From Streptosporangiaceae bacterium (GTDB lineage: Bacteria > Actinomycetota > Actinomycetes > Streptosporangiales > Streptosporangiaceae), in assembly GCA_025934375.1 (NCBI GenBank), contig JAICYD010000018.1, forward strand, positions 1 to 64,000: 64,000 bases of DNA, given 5' to 3'. The notes beneath the pieces are model-generated. The model saw nothing but the letters and a program-made list of their open reading frames with translations. It was not told the DNA's origin and did not search any database. Made by a program: the position numbers and the translations under genes. Shown here piece by piece: positions 8,632-16,946 of the stretch; positions within the stretch are counted from its first letter, which is position 1, and every line of letters starts with the position of its first letter.

Positions 8632-9680
8632 GTGACTACCAGTTCCCGTCCGCGCTGGCGGTGACCACGACTGGCGGCTGGGCGCGGCCCGGCTGGTGGG
8701 ACATCATCGATGAGGCGCGCAAGGATAGAACTCCGTCTGGCCGGTTCGGCCCCGCCGACAACCGGGAGTTCCTGGACGACGCGTGCGAGCTGGCGATCCG
8801 CGACCAGGAGGCGGCCGGGCTGGACATCCTCACCGACGGGGAGCACCGCCGCGGCGGCTGGATCGAGGGGCTGACCGGGAACATGCCGGGCCTGCGCGTG
8901 AAGCCGGCGCCACGCAAGCTCGGCGCCATCGGCTGGGACCAGCTCCCGGTGTATGAGGTGATCGCGCCACTGGACGGCATCGAGTCGATCTGGGATTTCA
9001 CCGGCGAGTATGAGTTCCTGAGGGCGCGGACGTCGCGGCGCCCCAAGATCGGGATGCCGGGGCCGTACGGGATCACGACCGAGCTGGACTTCTCGCCGAC
9101 CTACCGAACCCGGCGGGAGTGCGCCGACGCGCTGGTGCCGGCGATCCGGGCTGACATCAAGAAGCTGGTCGCGGCGGGCTGCGACTACATCCAGATCGAG
9201 GAGCCGCTGACGCCCTCGCACGCCGCCGAGGACCGGACGCCGGAGAACCTCGTCGAGGTCATCAACAGCGTGGTCGACGGGATCACCGGGTGCACGTTCG
9301 TGGTGCACATCTGCTTCGGTTCGTTCCGCCGGCTCCCCTACGCCAAGCGGACGTACCGGTGGCTGTTCCCGGCGCTGCTGGACGCGAACGTGCACGGGTT
9401 CTCGCTGGAGTTCGGCGCGCGGGAGATGGCCGAGATCGACCTGGTCGGCACGTGGGACCGCGACCGGATCCTGTCGGCGGGCCTCATCGACATCAAGACT
9501 CATTACAGCGAGGCGCCCGAGGACATCATCGAGCGGGTGCGCGCCTGCCTGCAGTACCGCGATCCCGACAAGCTGGAGATCTCCACCGACTGCGGTCTGC
9601 GCCGGGTTCCCCGGTACCTGGCGATGAGCAAGATGTCGGCCGCCGCCGAGGCCGCCCGGCGGCTGCGCCAGACGGGATGA
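8628..9680 (+). CDS. Core MetE-like zinc methyl/alkyl-transferase (cobalamin-independent Met synthase II family)
   Basis: The protein has 350 residues and corresponds to the catalytic C-terminal barrel of MetE alone. Zinc ligands are visible: H227 and C229 in VVHICFG and C322 in STDCGLR; EEPLTPS provides the expected acidic stretch. The N-terminal folate-binding half of MetE is missing, so it is more like core-MetE or epoxyalkane:CoM-transferase-type enzymes than a housekeeping methionine synthase. It overlaps the phosphatase as ATGA. In this operon it may remove or transfer a methyl or alkyl group of the substrate to a thiol; that is inference. Confidence 0.8.
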   Translation: MSDYQFPSALAVTTTGGWARPGWWDIIDEARKDRTPSGRFGPADNREFLDDACELAIRDQEAAGLDILTDGEHRRGGWIEGLTGNMPGLRVKPAPRKLGAIGWDQLPVYEVIAPLDGIESIWDFTGEYEFLRARTSRRPKIGMPGPYGITTELDFSPTYRTRRECADALVPAIRADIKKLVAAGCDYIQIEEPLTPSHAAEDRTPENLVEVINSVVDGITGCTFVVHICFGSFRRLPYAKRTYRWLFPALLDANVHGFSLEFGAREMAEIDLVGTWDRDRILSAGLIDIKTHYSEAPEDIIERVRACLQYRDPDKLEISTDCGLRRVPRYLAMSKMSAAAEAARRLRQTG

Positions 9681-9687
9681 CAAGCCA

Positions 9688-11139
9688 GTGAGCGATCAGG
9701 TGGACGTGCTGATCGTGGGGGCCGGGCTGTCCGGCATCGGGGCGGCCCGGCACCTGCAGTCAGCGCTGCCCGCCCGCAGCTACGTGATCTGGGAGGCACG
9801 GGCGGCGATCGGCGGGACCTGGGACTTGTTCCGCTACCCGGGCGTGCGCTCCGACTCGGACATGCACACGCTGGGCTACCGGTTCCGGCCCTGGGCGTCC
9901 GCGGCGGCGATCGCGGACGGGCCGGCGATCTTGCGGTACGTCCGCGACACCGCGGCGGAGGCCGGAGTTGACGGCCGCGTCCGGTTCGGGCACCGGGTGG
10001 TCTCCGCCGCGTGGTCCAGCGAGCGGGCCCGGTGGACGGTGACCGGCACCCATGACGGGCAGCCGGCCAGCCTCACCTGCCGGTTCCTGTACCTGTGCAC
10101 CGGCTACTACCGCTACGACGGCGGGTACGAGCCCTCGTTCCCTGGCCGCGAGGGGTTTCGCGGCGCGATCGTCCACCCGCAGCACTGGCCCGCCGACCTG
10201 GACTACGCCGGGCAGCGGGTTGTGGTCATCGGCAGCGGCGCGACCGCCGTGACGCTGGTCCCGGCGCTGGCCGGGCAGGCCGCGCACGTGACGATGCTGC
10301 AGCGGTCGCCGTCGTACATCGCCGCCTTGCCCGCCACCGACAAGATGACCGCCGGGCTGCGACGGGTGATCGGCGAGCGCGGCGCGTACGCGGCCACCCG
10401 GTGGAAGAACATCACGCTGCAGTCCCTGTTCTACCGGCTCGCCCGCCGCCGTCCGCAGCTGGTGCGCGGGCTGCTGCGGAAGGCGACGATGGCCCGGCTG
10501 CCGCCCGGCTACGACGTCGACACGCACTTCCGGCCGCGGTACCAGCCGTGGGACCAGCGGCTGTGCCTGGCGCCCGACGGAGACCTGTTCCGCGCGATCG
10601 GCCAAGGCCAGGCGTCGGTGGTCACCGACGCGATCTCGTCGTTCACGCCCGATGGCCTGCGGCTGGAGTCCGGCGCGACGCTGGCGGCCGATATCGTCGT
10701 CACCGCGACCGGGCTGCGGCTGCTGGCCCTGGGCGGCATCACGCTGTGCGTCGACGGGCGCGAGGTGAAGCTGCCGGAGACGCTGGCGTACAAGGGCGTG
10801 ATGCTCAGCGGCGTGCCGAACTGCGCGTTCACCTTCGGGTACACGAACGCGTCGTGGACGCTCAAGGCCGACCTGGTCGCTGAGTACGTGGTGCGGCTGC
10901 TGCGCTACATGGCAAGGCGCGGCTACGACAGCTGCGTGCCGGTCAACGCCGATCCCCGGGTCACCGAGCGGCCGCTGCTCGACTTCACCTCCGGCTACAT
11001 CCAGCGCTCGCTGCACGAGTTCCCGAAGTCCGGCTCCCGCGCGCCCTGGCGGGTCGTCATGAGCTATCCCAGTGACCTGCTCAAACTGCGTTACGGACGG
11101 ATCAGCGACGGCGCGCTGCGGTTCACGCGCCGTCGCTGA
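9688..11139 (+). CDS. Flavin-containing / Baeyer-Villiger-type monooxygenase
   Basis: The protein has 483 residues. The N-terminal FAD motif is VGAGLSGIGAARHL, the NADPH motif near 174 is VVVIGSGATAVTL, and between them lies FRGAIVHPQHWP, an exact fit to the class B fingerprint FxGxxxHxxxW(P/D). It should insert one oxygen atom from O2 using NADPH and FAD, hydroxylating or oxidising a ketone, amine or aromatic side chain. The GTG start lies 7 bp after the previous stop, so it closes the operon starting at 4716. The substrate is unknown. Confidence 0.85.
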   Translation: MSDQVDVLIVGAGLSGIGAARHLQSALPARSYVIWEARAAIGGTWDLFRYPGVRSDSDMHTLGYRFRPWASAAAIADGPAILRYVRDTAAEAGVDGRVRFGHRVVSAAWSSERARWTVTGTHDGQPASLTCRFLYLCTGYYRYDGGYEPSFPGREGFRGAIVHPQHWPADLDYAGQRVVVIGSGATAVTLVPALAGQAAHVTMLQRSPSYIAALPATDKMTAGLRRVIGERGAYAATRWKNITLQSLFYRLARRRPQLVRGLLRKATMARLPPGYDVDTHFRPRYQPWDQRLCLAPDGDLFRAIGQGQASVVTDAISSFTPDGLRLESGATLAADIVVTATGLRLLALGGITLCVDGREVKLPETLAYKGVMLSGVPNCAFTFGYTNASWTLKADLVAEYVVRLLRYMARRGYDSCVPVNADPRVTERPLLDFTSGYIQRSLHEFPKSGSRAPWRVVMSYPSDLLKLRYGRISDGALRFTRRR

Positions 11140-11163
11140 CCTCGCCTGACTTACCGGATCTGG

Positions 11164-12858
11164 CTAGGCCTTCTCCGACTCCAGGGCGGCGAGCTCGGCC
11201 TGAACGGCCTTCTCGTGCTCGGCCTGGTCCTCGCGCGCCTTACGCGGGCTCCACCGTCCGGCCATGATCAAGATGAACGGCAAGAACGCGATCTCACCGC
11301 CGACGCACACCCACCACCAGGTCTTCCACTGGCCGGGCGCGTCCGTGGCGGCCTTCTGCACGGCGGGGCCGTGCTGCTGCAGGAACAGCAGGTCGGCCTT
11401 GGGCACCTTGGACACCGCGATCAGCCGGGCAGTCGCGTCGGCCGGGCTGATCTGGAACTTGGTCGCGATCTCGCCGACCGCCTTGGCCCCGGCGGCCGGG
11501 TCGGCCGGGTTGGCCTGCAGCGCGCCCAGGGTCTGGGTGTCGATCGCGCTCAGCGTCGCCAGCTGCGTCGAGTACTGCGCCGACAGCGTGGCGACCGGCG
11601 TCCCGTACTCCACCAGCGGCGTCATCGCGCTGATGACCACCGGGAGGATCCCGATCGAGATCGCGACCACCGCGCGGATGATCCAGCCCCACACGGCCAG
11701 GCCGGTCGCGGTCAGCGCCGGGTTGTGCTTTTCGACCGTCTCGGTGAAGCTGGCCATCCACGGCGCGTAGGCGATCGCCAGGAAGACCGCGTTGATGCTG
11801 ATCACCAGCGCGAACGTGCCGAGGCTGGTTCCCTTGCCGAGGCTCAGGAAGACGATCGTCATGACGATCGCGCCGAGCGCGCCGACGACCATGAATGGCT
11901 TGCGCACGCCAAGCCGGTCAGAGATGATCCCGGTGACGATGAGCGCCGCGGCGTCGAATGCCCAGAACCAGTTCCCGAGGCCGTTGGCCTGTGACAGCGT
12001 GAAGCCGTGGATCGAGGTGAAGTAAATGGTGAAGAAGCCGACGGCCGTGTAGTAGATGATCAGGAACACCGCGATCGCGAACGCCGACCCGATCACGTCC
12101 AGGTGCATCATCTGCCGCCACGGGTGCTTCAGCGACTCGGCGATGTTCAGGCCACGGGCCTTGGCCTCGATGAGCGCGCGGTCACGCATCGAGACCATGA
12201 GCTGATCTCGCAACTGCGGGGAGAGCTCTTTCAGGCCGAAGATCGCGATCACGCCCACCACGAGGCCGACGATGCCGCAGATGATGAACTGGTCCTGCCA
12301 GGCGCGCAAGCTGCCAAGGGTGTTGCTGGATACCACCGAGACGACCAGGCTGCCGATAACCGGCCCGAGCGTCCAGAAGCCCATCGCCGAGGCGCGGCCC
12401 AGCTGCGGGGAGAAGTCGCGGACCAGGGCCGGCGTGGCGACCAGGATGACGCCCTCGACGAAGCCGATGACGTAGGACAAGATGGCGAACGACCATTTGT
12501 CGTGCGCGTTCGGGATCCCGAACAGGACGAGGCCACCGGTGATGAGCAGCCCGTAGGCCACCATGTTGGCCCGGCCCCAGCGGTCGCCGAGCCCGGCGAT
12601 CAGCGAGGAGAAGGCGCCAATCGCGTTGCCGACGACCGAGATGTAGACGTAGAACGGGAACGTCATCCCGAGCCCGGCGATGATGTTCGGCGCCACCGCC
12701 CCGCCGACATAGAGCTCGTAATAGAGGATGATCGTGGCGAGAACGACGATGGCAAGGTAAAAGACGCGCGGTCGCGTTTCCGGATAATGATTTAGCTGGC
12801 GCTGCCAGAGACCGCCCAGGGCTCCGCCCGACGGCTGGTTCTCCAGGGTTGCTGTCAC
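11164..12858 (-). CDS. MFS transporter with a large extra loop
   Basis: The protein has 564 residues and about twelve TM helices. Typical MFS features are GDRWGRANMVAYG between TM2 and TM3 and SDRLGVRKPFMVVG in the second half. Between the last two helices lies a helical hydrophilic insert of about 90 residues (for example LGALQANPADPAAGAK and KFQISPADATARL), which is unusual. The GTG at 12858 has a good RBS (GGAAAGGGG); the GTG at 12900 would run into the operator. It faces the TetR gene across a palindrome, so it is probably repressed by that regulator and imports the substrate of the nearby catabolic genes or exports a product. Confidence 0.85.
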   Translation of the reverse strand: MTATLENQPSGGALGGLWQRQLNHYPETRPRVFYLAIVVLATIILYYELYVGGAVAPNIIAGLGMTFPFYVYISVVGNAIGAFSSLIAGLGDRWGRANMVAYGLLITGGLVLFGIPNAHDKWSFAILSYVIGFVEGVILVATPALVRDFSPQLGRASAMGFWTLGPVIGSLVVSVVSSNTLGSLRAWQDQFIICGIVGLVVGVIAIFGLKELSPQLRDQLMVSMRDRALIEAKARGLNIAESLKHPWRQMMHLDVIGSAFAIAVFLIIYYTAVGFFTIYFTSIHGFTLSQANGLGNWFWAFDAAALIVTGIISDRLGVRKPFMVVGALGAIVMTIVFLSLGKGTSLGTFALVISINAVFLAIAYAPWMASFTETVEKHNPALTATGLAVWGWIIRAVVAISIGILPVVISAMTPLVEYGTPVATLSAQYSTQLATLSAIDTQTLGALQANPADPAAGAKAVGEIATKFQISPADATARLIAVSKVPKADLLFLQQHGPAVQKAATDAPGQWKTWWWVCVGGEIAFLPFILIMAGRWSPRKAREDQAEHEKAVQAELAALESEKA

Positions 12859-12903
12859 CGATGACCCCTTTCCGCGCCACGCCGGGGGGGACGTGCGCAC
12901 GGT

Positions 12904-12927
12904 CTAAAGTACGGCTGTGTACTTTAG
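12904..12927. promoter_or_regulatory. Perfect palindrome, likely TetR operator
   Basis: CTAAAGTAC and GTACTTTAG form 9-bp perfect arms around the 6-bp spacer GGCTGT. It sits between the divergent MFS and TetR genes, 46 bp from the GTG at 12858 and 25 bp from the GTG at 12952, where it could control both. The AT-rich arms stand out in this GC-rich genome. Confidence 0.7.
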
Positions 12928-12951
12928 GAATTTTCCCGTTACGATAGACCC

Positions 12952-13692
12952 GTGCCCGAAGGTGCGCAAGGGGGCAGCCTTGCACGAACTCACGAGGGCA
13001 AGCCGGGTCTGCCGCGTGGTCGTAACCGGCTGCCGACCCTCGCGGTAAGCGCCTCCCAGCGGGATCGGCTGGAGCGCTCCGTTATCGCGGCCGTCGCCGC
13101 CGCTGGCTATAACGCCGTCACCGTCGCCGATATCGTCCGCCGCGCGCGCGTTTCCCGGGTCGCGTTCTACGCTCATTTCCGCGGCAAGGACGATTGCTTC
13201 CTCGCCGCCGTCAGCGCGGGCGGGCAGCTGCTGCGGGGGCGGGTGATCGCCGCGGCGCGCGGGGTGCCGCGGGAGACGCCCCCGGAGGAAATGCTGCGCG
13301 CGGGATGCCGGGCGTTCTTGTCGTTCCTGGCCGAGGAGCCCGCCTTCGCCCGGGTCTTCTACGTCGACATGCCCGCGGCGGGCCCGTCAGCGCGCGAGCG
13401 GCTGGACGTCGCGGTGGAGTGGTTCGCCGAGATCAACCGCCGGTGGCACCTGCGGGCGCGGATGCGGCACCCGGAGTGGCCCGCGGTGCCCGACGAGGCC
13501 TACCTGGCGCTGGCCGGCGCGACCGGGGAGCTGGTCCGCGCGACCGTCCGCGCCGACCGCACCAAGGAGCTCCCGGACTTGGAGGACACCTTGGTCTCCC
13601 TGCACCTGGCGGTCATGGCCGGCCGCCCCTGGGGGCATTTAAGGCCGGGGCCTAGCGGTGGCCTAGCGGACCGCCACCGCGTTGGCGGGTGA
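12952..13692 (+). CDS. TetR/AcrR-family transcriptional regulator
   Basis: The protein has 246 residues. The helix-turn-helix lies near residues 45-85: AAGYNAVTVADIVRRARVS, then FYAHFRGKDDCFLAAV, the TetR signature. The C-terminal ligand domain is typical in length. The start is GTG at 12952, close behind the palindrome at 12904-12927, suggesting autoregulation and control of the transporter. The stop lies inside the convergent cyclase gene (30-bp overlap). The ligand is unknown and is probably a substrate of the neighbouring catabolic genes. Confidence 0.85.
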   Translation: MPEGAQGGSLARTHEGKPGLPRGRNRLPTLAVSASQRDRLERSVIAAVAAAGYNAVTVADIVRRARVSRVAFYAHFRGKDDCFLAAVSAGGQLLRGRVIAAARGVPRETPPEEMLRAGCRAFLSFLAEEPAFARVFYVDMPAAGPSARERLDVAVEWFAEINRRWHLRARMRHPEWPAVPDEAYLALAGATGELVRATVRADRTKELPDLEDTLVSLHLAVMAGRPWGHLRPGPSGGLADRHRVGG

Positions 13693-14613
13693 TCCCACGC
13701 CGCCGGTCACGTTCAGCGGGACGCTGGTGAACAGGAAGTCGTAGCGGCGGTCGGCGTGGCAGGCGGCCGCCAGCGCGCTGAAGTCGAAGAGCTCGCCGAT
13801 CGCGAAGCCCAGCGACGGGATCAGCCTGCCGTGCAGGAACCCGATCGACAGGTCGGCCGGGACCGTCTCGACGGCGGGATTGTCGGCGGCCACGGCGGCG
13901 GCGCCGCTGTCCCACAGGAAGCGGCTGATCTCCTCGCTGCCCGACAGCCCGGCGCACGTGTACTCGCGCGGGTTGACCAGCGCCACCGCCAGTTCCGCGC
14001 GGGCCTGCGGCCCGAGCGCCAGGTACTTGTCCATCCACCCGGTCCGCACGCACAAGATGTCGCCCCGGCGGATCCCGACGCCCTGCGCGGCCAGCGCCGC
14101 CTCGATGTCGGCCACGGTGAAGCGCCGCGCGGTGAAGGCGTCGTAGCCGTCCTCTTCCCCCGCGGCCAGGTCGACGAGCACGCCCCGGCCGATGATGCCC
14201 GGCCGCGCCCAGTGGTGGATGCCGAGCGGGCCGGGGTCGGCCGACGGGTCGCCCTGCCAGCCGCCGTAGAACCCGTCGGTGCTCCGGATGTGCCGCAGGC
14301 CGTCCCACTGGCTGGAGCACTGCAGGTAGAAGCCGTCGAGCCAGTCATCCCAGCCGATGTCACCCATCGGGTAGAGGCTGTGCGCCATTGGCTTGCGGCC
14401 GAAGAACGGCGGCGACGGCTCATCCAGCGGCAGGCTGACCCCGATCCGCTCGCCGGTCCGCACGCACCCGGCGGCCGCGGCGACCACCCGCGGCGTGAGC
14501 CGGTTCAGCGTGCCGAGCTGGTCGCTCGCTCCCCACACGTCCCAGGAGTGCCGGTAACCCGATCCGGCCAGCCGGGGAAGCTCATCGAACATCGGCTCGC
14601 GCTCAGTTCCCAT
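13663..14613 (-). CDS. Cyclase-family (kynurenine-formamidase-like) hydrolase
   Basis: The protein has 316 residues. Features of the cyclase family are WGASDQLGTLNRLTP near the N-terminus, LDEPSPPFFGR, GIHHWARPGIIGRGVLVDL and RRGDILCVRTGW. These metal-dependent enzymes open or close amide or lactone-type bonds. The classical HxGTHxDxxxH metal motif is not obvious here; HHWARPG and DLAAG occupy its place, as in the longer actinobacterial branch. The ATG at 14613 follows AAGGGAAGG. The frame stays open further upstream, but that part is a shadow of the GMC gene. Its place in the cluster suggests hydrolysis of a lactone or ester made by the oxidases. Confidence 0.75.
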   Translation of the reverse strand: MGTEREPMFDELPRLAGSGYRHSWDVWGASDQLGTLNRLTPRVVAAAAGCVRTGERIGVSLPLDEPSPPFFGRKPMAHSLYPMGDIGWDDWLDGFYLQCSSQWDGLRHIRSTDGFYGGWQGDPSADPGPLGIHHWARPGIIGRGVLVDLAAGEEDGYDAFTARRFTVADIEAALAAQGVGIRRGDILCVRTGWMDKYLALGPQARAELAVALVNPREYTCAGLSGSEEISRFLWDSGAAAVAADNPAVETVPADLSIGFLHGRLIPSLGFAIGELFDFSALAAACHADRRYDFLFTSVPLNVTGGVGSPANAVAVR

Positions 14614-14694
14614 CCTTCCCTTGTACCTCGGGCTTGGGGATGCGGCTATAGGGCGCTGAACAACTGCCGGGGTTCCCCTTACGCTTGCGGCTAT

Positions 14695-16278
14695 ATGGAC
14701 TACGACTACATCGTCGTCGGGGCGGGCGCCGCCGGGTGCGTCGTGGCGGGCCGGCTCGCCGAGGACCCGCGCACCCGCGTGCTCCTCATCGAGTACGGCG
14801 GCGCTGACGTCAACCCCCTCCTGCACGTCCCGAAGGGGTTCTACTACACGCTGCGCGGCGACCGGTACCTGTACCGGTACCCGACCAGGCCGGTCGCGCC
14901 GGGCCGGGCGCCGGAGGCGTGGCTGCGCGGCCGCGTCCTGGGCGGCTCGGCGGCGGTGAACGGAATGATGTGGGTGCGCGGCGCGCCCGCCGACTGGGAC
15001 GACCTGGCGGCCCGCGGCAACCCCGGCTGGGGCTGGGCGGACATCGGCCCGGCCTACCAGGGGCTGGAATCCGCGCTGGGCGTGTCTGTCACCGCCACCG
15101 ATGACCCGGTCACGCAGGCAATCCTCGGCTCGGCGACGGCTTTCGGCTGGGAGCACGTCGCCGACTTCAACGCCCACGACCGCGACCGGATCGGCTTCAC
15201 CCCGTCCACCATCCGCGATGGCCGTCGCACCACCTCCTACCGCGCCTTCGTCCGGCCGCGCGGACGGAGTGCGCGCGGCAACCTCACCGTCGCCACCCGC
15301 ACCCGCGCCGGCTACCTGCTGTTCGGCGCCTCCGGCGATCGCGGTGGCCGGGTCACCGGCATTCGCGTCCGGCAGGGCGCCACGACGACCGACATCACCG
15401 CGCGGCGCGAGGTCATCATCTGCGCCGGGACCGTGGAGACGCCGCTGCTGCTGGAGCGCTCCGGCATCGGCCGCCCCGAGGTCCTGCGCGCGATCGGCGC
15501 CGACCTGCGCGTGGAGTCACCGCAGGTCGGCGAGCGGGTCATCGAGCAGCGGGGCGTGGCCCTGCAACTCCGGCTGCCGGCGGACGCCGGGGTGGCCCAC
15601 CCGGGCGCGCGGGTCGCCACCGCGCACGGCAAGGCCCGCGAAGCCTTCCGCTACCTGCGCGACCGCACCGGGCTGCTGTCCACGGCCGGCTATGACCTGG
15701 CGTGCCAGTTCCGGTCCGCCCGGGGGCTGCCCCGGCCGGACATCCACGGCCTGTTCGCGCCGCTGGCCGTCGCCACCGGGCACGCCGAGCTCCGGCTGGC
15801 CAGGCATCCAGGGATCTTGTTCCTGGGGTACCAGATGCGACCGCAGACGTCGGGCGCGATCCATTCCGGCGGCGGCCGCCCCGAGGACCTGCCGGTGATC
15901 GACGCGCGGTTCCTGGAAACGGAGGCCGACCGGGCCGCCACGGGACCGGTGCTGGGCATCGCCCGGGCCGTGCTCGGGTCCGGCCCGGCCGCCGAGCTGG
16001 CGGGCGAGGAGGAGTTCCCCGGGCCTTCGGTGGCGACGCCGGAGCAGGTCGTCCAGTACGCGCTGGACGCCGGGTCGGGGATCTACCACGCGGTCGGCTC
16101 GGCGGCGATGGGCGCCGGAGACGACGCCGTGGTGGACGCCGCGCTGCGGGTCCGGGGGATCGCGGGCCTGCGGGTCGCCGACGCCTCCGTGCTGCCGGCC
16201 CAGGTCTCGGGGAACACCGCCGCCCCGGCGATGGTCATCGGCTGGCGGGCGGCGGACCTGATTCGCGAGACGGGCTGA
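14695..16278 (+). CDS. GMC-family FAD-dependent oxidoreductase
   Basis: The protein has 527 residues. The N-terminal dinucleotide motif is VVGAGAAGCVVAGRLAED, followed by the GMC signature region RGRVLGGSAAVNGMMWVRG and a C-terminal HAVGSAAMG and SGNTAAPAMVIGWRAADLI with the catalytic His and Asn. It should oxidise a primary or secondary alcohol (choline-dehydrogenase or aryl-alcohol-oxidase type). The ATG at 14695 is chosen because the FAD motif follows at once. It diverges from the cyclase gene with 81 bp between the starts and probably belongs to the same catabolic cluster. Confidence 0.85.
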   Translation: MDYDYIVVGAGAAGCVVAGRLAEDPRTRVLLIEYGGADVNPLLHVPKGFYYTLRGDRYLYRYPTRPVAPGRAPEAWLRGRVLGGSAAVNGMMWVRGAPADWDDLAARGNPGWGWADIGPAYQGLESALGVSVTATDDPVTQAILGSATAFGWEHVADFNAHDRDRIGFTPSTIRDGRRTTSYRAFVRPRGRSARGNLTVATRTRAGYLLFGASGDRGGRVTGIRVRQGATTTDITARREVIICAGTVETPLLLERSGIGRPEVLRAIGADLRVESPQVGERVIEQRGVALQLRLPADAGVAHPGARVATAHGKAREAFRYLRDRTGLLSTAGYDLACQFRSARGLPRPDIHGLFAPLAVATGHAELRLARHPGILFLGYQMRPQTSGAIHSGGGRPEDLPVIDARFLETEADRAATGPVLGIARAVLGSGPAAELAGEEEFPGPSVATPEQVVQYALDAGSGIYHAVGSAAMGAGDDAVVDAALRVRGIAGLRVADASVLPAQVSGNTAAPAMVIGWRAADLIRETG

Positions 16279-16319
16279 CTGGCGCGCCCGCCTCTTGCTG
16301 TTATCGGCCGGGGGTTAGC

Positions 16320-16946
16320 CTAGGTATGCCCCGGCCCGAGGTGCTCCCGAGCCCACAATGCGGCCGACGTCCGGTCAGTCACCCCGATGCGGCGGAAGAT
16401 GTTGCCGGTGTGGACCTTCACCGTGCTCTCGGCGATCCCGAGCCGCCGGGCGATCTGCTTGTTCGCCAGGCCCGCCGCCACCAGCCGCAGCACCTGCTTC
16501 TCCCGGTCGCTGAGCTGCTCGGCGGGAGGCGGCTCCCGCGACGGCAGCAGGGCGCCGGCGACGCGGGGGTCGAGCGGTGCGTGCCCGCCGGCGGCGGCGC
16601 GGACCGCGGCGAGCAGGTCATCGGGCCTGGAGTCCTTCAGCAGGTAGCCGACCGCCCCGGCGGCGAGCACGTCGGTGACCCGCTGCCGGTCGGAGAAGGA
16701 GGTCAGCGCGACGACGCGCATGCCCGGGTCCTCGGCGAGCAGCTGGCTAGTTGCCGCGACGCCGTCAAGGACGGGCATCGACAGGTCCATCAGCGTGACG
16801 TCCGGGTGCACCGCGCGCGCGGCCTCGATCGCCTGCTGCCCGTCGGCGGCCTCGCCGACCACCTCGATGTCGTCGGCCGCTCGCAGCAACGTGATCAGGC
16901 CCGCCCGGACGAGCTGGTGGTCATCGACGACGAGCACCCGGATCAT
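16320..16946 (-). CDS. NarL/LuxR-type response regulator
   Basis: The protein has 208 residues. The receiver domain has the acidic pair DD at 8-9, phospho-acceptor D54 in LMDLSMP and K104-like LLKDS. The C-terminal LuxR helix-turn-helix reads LSDREKQVLRLVAAGLANKQ, then GIAESTVKVHTGNIFRR. The ATG overlaps the histidine-kinase stop (ATGA), so the pair is co-translated. Target genes cannot be read from the sequence; the secreted protein upstream is a candidate. Confidence 0.92.
   Translation of the reverse strand: MIRVLVVDDHQLVRAGLITLLRAADDIEVVGEAADGQQAIEAARAVHPDVTLMDLSMPVLDGVAATSQLLAEDPGMRVVALTSFSDRQRVTDVLAAGAVGYLLKDSRPDDLLAAVRAAAGGHAPLDPRVAGALLPSREPPPAEQLSDREKQVLRLVAAGLANKQIARRLGIAESTVKVHTGNIFRRIGVTDRTSAALWAREHLGPGHT

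Noticed and set aside
8628-9680. Housekeeping methionine synthase MetE
   Set aside because: Only the C-terminal half is present, and the gene lies in a catabolic operon.
13756-14694. N-terminal extension of the GMC oxidoreductase
   Set aside because: The extension is antisense to the cyclase-family gene; the FAD motif starts right after ATG 14695.
4716-16278. Antibiotic biosynthesis cluster
   Set aside because: No PKS, NRPS, terpene or RiPP core enzymes; the set fits catabolism or detoxification better.
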